Shown here: positions 1-5,776 of the stretch, one piece after another
How positions within the stretch are numbered: position 1 is the first letter of the stretch
How the letters are laid out: the number at the start of each line of letters is the position of its first letter
Assembly: GCA_964487545.1 (NCBI GenBank)
Contig: CAZARI010000069.1
Span: forward strand, 1 to 9,145
Direction of reading: 5' to 3'
DNA from: SKUL01 sp964487545
GTDB taxonomy: Bacteria; Bacteroidota; Bacteroidia; Flavobacteriales_D; SKUL01
Length of the DNA stretch: 9,145 nt
Program-made: the position numbers and the translations under genes
Notes under the pieces: model-generated
Told to the model about the DNA's origin: nothing
Databases searched by the model: none
Seen by the model: only the letters and a program-made list of their open reading frames with translations

Positions 1-297
1 TACGTAATCTATCTACGTTCCAAGATATTTTGGTTATACCTCACGGATAGTCATTTTCCATTATTTTGCTTTGAAAATAGTTTACATATCGAAACAAATC
101 TCACATGGAACGATAGATGGCTTACAACCCGTTATGTACGGGTTCTCAGAAAAATAAATCGAATTTTGGTTATATTGCGACGTAATTAATAGTAAACAGC
201 AGTAAATAATCATCATTCAGAATAATACTTCTATAAAGGTCAGAATATAAGCGAACCAGTTTTCTCTGGGTATGTTTATAGTGTTGAGTTTTTTATC
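1..297. other. AT-rich non-coding region upstream of the LytTR regulator
   Basis: I see no convincing gene in this stretch. It is AT-rich and probably holds the control region of the downstream two-component operon. It contains a perfect 7-bp inverted repeat (126-144), a 12-bp direct repeat ATTTTGGTTATA at 27-38 and 163-174, a pair of AGTAAA hexamers 10 bp apart (191-206), and a pair of TCAGAATA octamers 23 bp apart (217-224 and 240-247). I could not find a full TAnnTTTG -7 box; TATGTTTA at 271-278 is the nearest match and lacks the final G. No Shine-Dalgarno sequence precedes the ATG at 298, which is usual for Bacteroidota. Confidence 0.5.
126..144. other. Perfect 7-bp hairpin (AACCCGT / ACGGGTT)
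   Basis: The arms AACCCGT (126-132) and ACGGGTT (138-144) are exact reverse complements around a 5-nt TATGT loop. No T-run follows on the + strand, so it is not a classical intrinsic terminator. It could end a transcript entering from the left, or act as an operator for the regulator gene about 150 bp downstream. The role is unproven. Confidence 0.35.
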
Positions 298-1032
298 ATG
301 AACATTGCGATTATTGAAAATAACCTCGGATTTGTTTCCCAGTTAAAAGGTGCCTTGCGCGAAATTCCTGACGTTGAAATTATTGGGGTGGCAGCATCGG
401 TACAAGAGGGTGTTGACTTATTGAATTCCGTTGAGGCAGACCTCGTGCTGATGGATGTTGAACTAACTGATGGCAATGCCTTTGACATTCTGGGTAAACT
501 CAATGAAACAAACTTTGAACTGATTTTCATCACTTCCCATGAGCACTACGCATTGAAGGCCATCAAGTTTTCGGCCACAGACTATTTGTTAAAACCTTTT
601 GGCGATGGTGAGTTGAGCAAGGCCATTGAAAAGGTGCGCAGAAACCGACAGCATTCTATATCACCGGCCAAAGTACTTATGGACAATATGCACCAACCAG
701 CCAATAACCAGAGGATTGGCTTGCATACACAGGAATATGTCCAATATGTTTATCTGGCCGATATCATCCGGTGCCAGGCAAGTGGGAATTACACCGAATT
801 TTATATGATCAGCGGCGAAAAAATACTGATTTCGACACCCATCCGAAGTTTTGCTGACATTCTGGAAGACCACGGGTTTATGCGGATTCACCGTTCTCAC
901 ATGATTAACTTACAACATGTCAATCGATACCTCAAAGCAGATGGTGGGATTGTATTGATGTTGGACAACTCAGAAATAGGGGTTTCAAAAACCATCAAGA
1001 AGGAGTTTTTAAATCGACTGAATACCTTATAA
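298..1032 (+). CDS. LytTR-family response regulator
   Basis: This is a 244-aa cytoplasmic DNA-binding response regulator (LytR/AlgR type). Residues about 1-118 form a receiver domain. The expected phospho-acceptor is D53 in DLVLMDVEL, the switch Thr is T79 in FITS, and the conserved Lys-Pro is K99-P100 in YLLKPF. Residues about 138-244 form a LytTR DNA-binding domain, with the hallmark RIHRSHMINL at about 196-205. Length and order are standard for the family. The acidic pocket is unusual: where most members read E-D-E or D-D after the first strand, this one reads E7-N8-N9, so the second metal-binding acid is replaced by Asn. The ATG at 298 is chosen because the receiver strand IAII begins immediately after it. 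The kinase gene follows on the same strand and the two are probably co-transcribed. Its DNA targets are unknown; the exported-protein genes downstream are candidates by position only. Confidence 0.93.
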   Translation: MNIAIIENNLGFVSQLKGALREIPDVEIIGVAASVQEGVDLLNSVEADLVLMDVELTDGNAFDILGKLNETNFELIFITSHEHYALKAIKFSATDYLLKPFGDGELSKAIEKVRRNRQHSISPAKVLMDNMHQPANNQRIGLHTQEYVQYVYLADIIRCQASGNYTEFYMISGEKILISTPIRSFADILEDHGFMRIHRSHMINLQHVNRYLKADGGIVLMLDNSEIGVSKTIKKEFLNRLNTL

Positions 1033-1119
1033 AGAAATAAAACACTTATTATGTCTACTCAAACATGGTTATTTGCTAAATATGCTTTTTTTGCGATTCC
1101 GATTATTGATCGCATTCCT

Positions 1120-3060
1120 ATGAAGACATTCAGTACGGTGGTTTTGTTTACCGTTCTAATGTCTATGAACGTTGCGGCACAAAGATCTCTCCCTGAAGCC
1201 GATAAGGATTCTCTTTGGGCGATTTGGACCAATCCGCAGGAATTAGACTCCAACAGGCTGAAGGCGTTACATATCATGTCCTGGCGCGGATACATGTTCT
1301 CACAGCCAGATAGTGCGTTTTATTTTGCACAGTTGCTGTATGATTATGCCGAGAAGAAAGGTTTAACCAAGCCAATGGGAACTGCATTAAACACTCAAGC
1401 CACTGCCCTGAATTTCCAGGGAGATTATACCACGGCGCTCGAGTATTATACCCGATTTCGTCAGATATGCGAAGAATTGGATGACAAGCGGGGTCTTGGA
1501 GCTGCACTGAACAATATGGCGAACATATACAAGAATCAGGGCGACTACTCCCAAGCCCTGGATCTTTTTTTCCAAAGTCTGCGGATAAGGGAAGAAATAC
1601 AGGACAAGATGGGGCTTGCATCCTCACTGGGCAATATCGCTAACATTTACATGACGCAAACAGAGTATGTCAAAGCCATCGATTACCTTTCCCGATGTCT
1701 GGCCATTATGAAAGAATTGGAAAACAAGCAGGGAGTAGCGGGCACCTTAAATAATCTGGGACTCATCTACGCCGATCAAGGTGATTACGAGAGAGCGTTA
1801 GACCATTACAACCGCAGTTTACATATCAGGGAGGAGTTGGGAGACCGGAGGGGTATCGCTGAATCGATGAACAATATCGGTAATATTTACCGGGAGAGCG
1901 GAGAGTTTGGAAAGGCTAATGAATATCACTCGCAAAGTTTGGCTATCAGAGAAACTTTGAAAGACAAGAAAGGCGTAGCCAGTTCATTGTATAACCTTGG
2001 AAAAGTTCATGCCGCCCAGAGTGATTATTTACAGGCCATGGATTACGGAAACCGTGCTCTTCCCCTGGCACAGGAAGTCGGAGATGTCCAGGTAATCAGT
2101 GATGCCGCCCAGCTTCTCTATATGAGCTACAAGGCGTCGAAGCGCCACGAATCCGCCCTGAACATGTTCGAGCTACACATTGCAATGCGGGACTCAATCC
2201 ATAAAGATGAAAATAAGCGTGAAATGATGCGCCAGCAGTTCCAGTACGATTTCGAGAAGCGCGAAGCATTGCTGAAAGCAGAGCAGGAAAAAAAGGATGC
2301 CATTGCATTAGAAGAACTTCGACGCCAGCGATCGGAACGCAACTTAATGGGTTTGGGGTTCCTTTTAGTTATTTTAGTGGGCGGAGGTACTGGCATGTTC
2401 CTGCATCAGCGCAGAAAGGCCGAGTTTCACTTACGTTCAACCAACTCTGAACTAAAAGCATTGCGGGCCCAAATGAAACCGCACTTTATTTTTAATGCCC
2501 TCAATTCGATTCACAATTTCATTGACCACAACAACACCCAAACAGCCAAAGATTATCTCGTAAAATTTTCAAAACACATGCGCAACGTGTTGAACAACAA
2601 CCTCACGGAAGAAGTGCTGCTGCAAGATGAAATCGATGCGCTGAAAGAATATCTCGAATTGGAAAAGGCCAACCTCAATGGTAAATTCCAATACAACATT
2701 GAAATCGATCCAGAACTTGATCCCGAAAATACCACGCTTTCTCCATTGATGATCCAGCCATTTGTGGAGAACGCCATCTGGCACGGCATCGCACCCAAAG
2801 AAAGCGAGGGCAACATCTTATTGCGTATCGCAAAAGACAATGACCTACTTCATATTACCGTAACAGATGACGGTGTGGGACGCAAACATTCTGCAGAATG
2901 CAAAAAAGAAAAAGGGCACAAATCGATTGGTATACGGCTCACCACCGAACGCATGGAGATTCTCAACCGCGGTCGAAAGTCACGTACCGGAATTACTTTC
3001 ACCGATTTGGAGCCCGGCTTGCAGGTGGCCATAGATTTACCCTTCAGCGAAAAGTTCTGA
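1120..3060 (+). CDS. TPR-domain sensor histidine kinase (LytS/YehU-type)
   Basis: This is a 646-aa membrane sensor kinase, the likely partner of the upstream LytTR regulator. Residues 1-20 are a signal peptide with a predicted cut before Q21 (…NVAA-QRS). Residues about 86-325 hold six tetratricopeptide repeats with an exact 40-residue period (G/S-D/E-Y/F-x-x-A near 101, 141, 181, 221, 261 and 301). About 365-408 is a charged helix, probably a coiled coil. One transmembrane segment lies at about 409-428. The kinase core has H455 in QMKPHFIFNAL, the N-box pair E550-N551, the DDGVG loop (D583, G585, G587) and SIGIRL (G604). All catalytic positions are therefore present. With the signal peptide the TPRs should face the periplasm and the kinase the cytoplasm. 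The frame is open from another ATG at 1051, which would add 23 residues. I prefer 1120 because it puts the signal peptide at the very N-terminus. The 1051 start leaves only an 18-nt gap after the regulator, so it cannot be excluded. Confidence 0.9.
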   Translation: MKTFSTVVLFTVLMSMNVAAQRSLPEADKDSLWAIWTNPQELDSNRLKALHIMSWRGYMFSQPDSAFYFAQLLYDYAEKKGLTKPMGTALNTQATALNFQGDYTTALEYYTRFRQICEELDDKRGLGAALNNMANIYKNQGDYSQALDLFFQSLRIREEIQDKMGLASSLGNIANIYMTQTEYVKAIDYLSRCLAIMKELENKQGVAGTLNNLGLIYADQGDYERALDHYNRSLHIREELGDRRGIAESMNNIGNIYRESGEFGKANEYHSQSLAIRETLKDKKGVASSLYNLGKVHAAQSDYLQAMDYGNRALPLAQEVGDVQVISDAAQLLYMSYKASKRHESALNMFELHIAMRDSIHKDENKREMMRQQFQYDFEKREALLKAEQEKKDAIALEELRRQRSERNLMGLGFLLVILVGGGTGMFLHQRRKAEFHLRSTNSELKALRAQMKPHFIFNALNSIHNFIDHNNTQTAKDYLVKFSKHMRNVLNNNLTEEVLLQDEIDALKEYLELEKANLNGKFQYNIEIDPELDPENTTLSPLMIQPFVENAIWHGIAPKESEGNILLRIAKDNDLLHITVTDDGVGRKHSAECKKEKGHKSIGIRLTTERMEILNRGRKSRTGITFTDLEPGLQVAIDLPFSEKF

Positions 3061-3126
3061 ACCCACTATTTGAGTGGCCATTGGCCATTACTTAGTTGTA
3101 CTTCACCCCCACAACCACCTTCGGTT

Positions 3127-3178
3127 TTTCATACAACCAAAACAATCTTTCGTGAATACACGAGGGCATTTCATACAA
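3127..3178. repeat. Pair of 10-bp direct repeats (TTTCATACAA), candidate operator
   Basis: TTTCATACAA occurs at 3127-3136 and again at 3169-3178. If one more mismatch is allowed the identity extends to TTTCATACAA(C/T)C. The start-to-start distance is 42 bp, about four helical turns, so both copies face the same side of the DNA. The second copy lies roughly 40-50 bp before the start site predicted from the -7 box at 3207-3214, where activators commonly bind. The binding protein is unknown. Confidence 0.35.
3147..3166 (+). terminator. Possible terminator hairpin after the kinase gene
   Basis: CTTTCGTG (3147-3154) and CACGAGGG (3159-3166) can pair in RNA as an 8-bp stem, counting two G-U pairs, around an AATA tetraloop. 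It lies 87 nt after the kinase stop codon and before the next promoter candidate, which fits transcript termination. No strong U-tract follows, and the stem sits between the two TTTCATACAA repeats, so a regulatory role is equally possible. Confidence 0.3.
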
Positions 3179-3206
3179 TCGCTCTGTATTCAATAGTTGA
3201 TCTGAA

Positions 3207-3214
3207 TACTTTTG
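3207..3214 (+). promoter_or_regulatory. Bacteroidota -7 promoter element (TACTTTTG)
   Basis: TACTTTTG matches the Bacteroidota primary-sigma -7 consensus TAnnTTTG at every fixed position. It lies 21 nt before the ATG at 3236, giving a predicted leader of only about 15 nt. The -33 region (around 3184-3190, TGTATTC) does not match the TTTG-type box. That pattern is compatible with a promoter needing an activator, such as one bound at the TTTCATACAA copy just upstream. It would drive the lipoprotein gene and probably the propeller gene after it. Confidence 0.45.
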
Positions 3215-3235
3215 TTTGGAACTCAGTAATTAATC

Positions 3236-3466
3236 ATGAAAAAACTTGTTGGCTATTTCATTGCGCTATCTCTGTTGTTCAGCTTGACAATCACAGGTTG
3301 TGATAAAAAAGTAGATTCCGAATACATTCCCCAATGTTCCGGTGTTACCGGAGGTACTATGGAAGCCAGAAATAGCAGTTGTAAAAGTTGTTGTAGAAGT
3401 AATGGTTGGGATAATGGTACCTACTGGGATGTCGGTCAAATCGGATGTGAGTGCCACGGCAATTAA
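3236..3466 (+). CDS. Small cysteine-rich lipoprotein, function unknown
   Basis: The product is a 76-aa predicted lipoprotein. Residues 1-21 are a lipoprotein signal (MKKLVG… hydrophobic core, lipobox TITGC) with lipidation at C22. An Asp follows at +2; in E. coli that would favour inner-membrane retention, but the rule is unreliable in Bacteroidota. The mature part is about 55 residues with six further cysteines: C34, C49, C52, C53, C71 and C73. They are arranged as C…CxxCC…CxC, with glycines and aromatics between (NGWDNGTYWDVG). Such density in an envelope protein suggests a small disulfide-stapled domain. I do not recognise the family. The gene has a good -7 box 21 nt upstream and lies 30 nt before the propeller gene, so the two are probably co-transcribed. 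Codon structure, lipobox and spacing make this a real gene despite its size. Confidence 0.75.
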   Translation: MKKLVGYFIALSLLFSLTITGCDKKVDSEYIPQCSGVTGGTMEARNSSCKSCCRSNGWDNGTYWDVGQIGCECHGN

Positions 3467-3496
3467 CAAAGGATTATCCGAACCAAACGAAATACT

Positions 3497-5347
3497 ATGT
3501 TTTTAAAAACGATTTATCCGCTTGTCTTTTTCGCAATCACGATGCATCATTTTGAAATCACTGCACAGGACAGTTTTCGTGAAATGTGGGATGTGAAAAT
3601 GAATTATTTTGACAAGGACTACGCTTCAGTTACCACGCTACAAACGACACTTGATGGCCAAAAAGTAGCGGTACTGAGTCCCATGGGTTTAGAAGTTTTG
3701 CAAGCAACCGGTGGCCAACAAATTTCAGAATCTCCTTGTATCCAAAGCACCAGTTCCAAAGGGTTTAAACCATCGGGCTTCGGAAGTTCGAGAAACCAGG
3801 GGATTAAAATTGGCAGCGGTAGCAATGGTGGTAAAAACGAAAAGTCTTTGGCCGATGAACTTGGTGAAATACAAAAGATTGTTCATATCCCAGTGCCGGG
3901 GCAAGATGCTGTTCTTCGCTTCAATTATGGTTTTTCAAAGGAAACGATCTCTCTAATCGCCTTAGATACCGGAAAAGAAGTGTGGCGCAACAACGACATT
4001 AGCTGGAGTATGGAAAACTCCAAATCGCTGATGTCCAATCTCAATAAAGCAACCTCCGGTAGAAATACAGCATCCGTTTTAGGAGCGCAAATCCCCGAAT
4101 ATCCTGCGTACTATGTTCAGAAGATGACACAGATCCATCCTGAAAAGGACTTCATGCTTGTAGATTCATTCTTCGGATTGGTCTGCGTCGATTTAAAGAC
4201 GGGAGAGAATAAATGGACGGTAGAAGAAACATCACTGGGGCTCTCGCATATTCTTTATGACGAAGAATCACACAGCATTATCACTTTTGGAGGAAACCCC
4301 GCGTGGCTGCCAACTTTGCCCGGACTGGAAAATGCTTACCAGATGAGCAAAAGTATTCTGCGCATTGATGCCGATTCCGGAGAAATTATCTGGAAGTCGA
4401 ATTACAGTAAAAACTACAGGGTAAAAAAGGATGGTGGGTTTGACAATGTGCCGATTCAGCCGGACATTCGCCTGGTTGACGACCGCATCGTAACCAACTT
4501 TAACCAGATTGAAATATTCGATTTTAATACCGGAGAGGCCCTCTTTGAAACAACAACCGGAAAAGATGCTGCCTCCGGTTGGATGGGGTATGGTCCAGCC
4601 TCAGAGTTTGCCCTGCCGGTGATTCACGAAGACCTTGTTTTTAGATACAGCATTTCGAGCATAAAAGCTTTCGGAGCCAGTGTAGGTGGCAAAATGCCGA
4701 ACAATTATGACGGGGTGATTGAGGCATACAATATCAATACAGGTGAAATAACCTGGACTTCCGAAGAGTTTTCGCGACAGAAAATCAACAACATGGCGAT
4801 AAAAAATGATCTGCTCCTGGTAGGATTTGATGGCAGCCAAGGTGTGCGAGCGTTTGAAGCCAAAACAGGAAAACCGGTATGGCAATATGAAACCGGCAAA
4901 AAAGGAGTGGGTACCAAATGGATTGTTACGGAACACGAATTAATATTCAACGACGATAAAGAAATCCGCATTCTAAACCTTGATAATGGTAGCCTTAAAC
5001 AATCTTTAGAGCCTCACTCCATCACCAAGTCGATCGCTCAGATTATATTGTATCGGAATAATTTGCTGGTTATAGGTAAAAAGAAAGGCATGGCCTGGTA
5101 TGACCTTCAAAGCGGTGAAGTGCTTGCTGAAGTGGCCACCGGCTTTTCATTTGAAATGAGAGCGTATCCGGATAAAGTGCTGCTTTACCCGCAGAACCCC
5201 TCAGACCCGTTCATCATTCTCGATTCGAATCTTGCAGTTATTGGCAGTATAAAAAAATCAGGTAAGCGCACCGCCCTTTCGTGGTGCGAGAAAACCGGAA
5301 ATGTTTACGCTGTTGAAGGAAAGAAGGTAGAGGCGTACAAACTTTAG
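3497..5347 (+). CDS. Secreted PQQ-like beta-propeller repeat protein
   Basis: This is a 616-aa exported protein of the quinoprotein (PQQ-like) beta-propeller superfamily. Residues 1-23 are a signal peptide (…FEITA-QDS). Eight blade-type motifs of the form (D/N/K)-(T/S)-G-(E/K)-x-x-W, or weaker versions, occur at 157-163, 234-240, 293-299, 344-350, 414-420, 456-462, 496-502 and 538-544. The motif Trp is kept in the first three and in the fifth and sixth; the others are degenerate. Eight motifs match the eight-bladed fold. Residues about 78-118 are a Gly/Ser/Lys-rich, probably disordered insertion. I see no haem CxxCH motif and no recognisable dehydrogenase active site, so a scaffold or binding role, as in BamB-like proteins, is likelier than an enzyme. 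No T9SS C-terminal domain is visible; the chain ends within propeller-like sequence (…VEAYKL), so it may stay in the periplasm or on a membrane surface. It lies 30 nt after the lipoprotein gene. Confidence 0.85.
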   Translation: MFLKTIYPLVFFAITMHHFEITAQDSFREMWDVKMNYFDKDYASVTTLQTTLDGQKVAVLSPMGLEVLQATGGQQISESPCIQSTSSKGFKPSGFGSSRNQGIKIGSGSNGGKNEKSLADELGEIQKIVHIPVPGQDAVLRFNYGFSKETISLIALDTGKEVWRNNDISWSMENSKSLMSNLNKATSGRNTASVLGAQIPEYPAYYVQKMTQIHPEKDFMLVDSFFGLVCVDLKTGENKWTVEETSLGLSHILYDEESHSIITFGGNPAWLPTLPGLENAYQMSKSILRIDADSGEIIWKSNYSKNYRVKKDGGFDNVPIQPDIRLVDDRIVTNFNQIEIFDFNTGEALFETTTGKDAASGWMGYGPASEFALPVIHEDLVFRYSISSIKAFGASVGGKMPNNYDGVIEAYNINTGEITWTSEEFSRQKINNMAIKNDLLLVGFDGSQGVRAFEAKTGKPVWQYETGKKGVGTKWIVTEHELIFNDDKEIRILNLDNGSLKQSLEPHSITKSIAQIILYRNNLLVIGKKKGMAWYDLQSGEVLAEVATGFSFEMRAYPDKVLLYPQNPSDPFIILDSNLAVIGSIKKSGKRTALSWCEKTGNVYAVEGKKVEAYKL

Positions 5348-5387
5348 GAATAACCAATTATACTTAGTCATACTAAATACATAAGAC

Positions 5388-5728
5388 ATGAATTCACTTT
5401 ACCGTTGGACTTTAATCCAATTTGTAGTCGTAGCCCTGTTTTGCGTCTCGATTTCCTCTAACTTGTTAGCCCAGGAACCGGCATGGTACCCCCAAAACAG
5501 TGGAACTTCAAAATGGCTCGAGGGCGTGCATTTCACCGATCACGCCAATGGTTGGGCAGTAGGTTGGGATGGTACAATGGTGCATACAACAAATGGAGGA
5601 CTGAACAAACAACTAATTTGCCGTTTGGAACTACTGTTCGCGATGTCCAATTCATAAACCCATTAGTTGGGTGGGCAGTAGGACATGATGGAGATGATGG
5701 TCACGCCATTCGGACAACCGATGGTGCA
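5388..5728 (+). pseudogene. Broken Ycf48/BNR-type beta-propeller gene
   Basis: This is the remnant of a secreted Ycf48-like repeat protein. The intact start gives a signal peptide (MNSLYRW…SNLLA-QEP) and one full repeat (…GVHFTDHANGWAVGWDGT, then HTTNGG). After about 5602 the homology leaves this frame, which runs to a stop at 5657 as unrelated residues. It resumes in another frame with TTVRDVQFINPLVGWAVGHDG and RTTDG. The shift equals loss of one base, or gain of two, near 5600-5615, where the Trp expected after TTNGG is also missing. Homology stops after RTTDGA (about 5728) with only about two repeats left, against eleven motifs in the neighbour at 5777, and no T9SS tail. It thus has both a frameshift and a 3' truncation. 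The fragment starts 40 nt after the propeller gene. Translation of the 89-aa short product (5388-5657) remains possible, but it would not make a propeller. Confidence 0.75.
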
Positions 5729-5776
5729 CTGCCATCCGTCATTGCGATCAATATTAACCTTCTTAAAAGCAATAAA

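Noticed and set aside
1..297. tRNA or small RNA gene in the leader region
   Set aside because: No cloverleaf, no conserved T-arm sequence and only one isolated hairpin; nothing beyond AT-rich DNA with short repeats.
1274..1627. Open frame on the - strand within the kinase TPR region
   Set aside because: It lies opposite well-conserved TPR coding sequence, and its translation shows no recognisable motif or export signal.
1375..2094. 120-nt periodicity read as a DNA repeat element or CRISPR-like array
   Set aside because: The period comes from 40-residue TPR units in an open frame; the repeats are diverged and there are no conserved repeats separated by unique spacers.
3075..3088. Tandem TGGCCAT repeat as a terminator just after the kinase stop
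   Set aside because: It is a direct 7-bp duplication; the best hairpin it gives is only 5 bp with a 3-nt loop and no T-tract.
5595..5620. Programmed ribosomal frameshift joining the two halves of the broken Ycf48-like gene
   Set aside because: No X-XXY-YYZ slippery heptamer or following stem is visible, and the product would still lack most repeats and the sorting domain.
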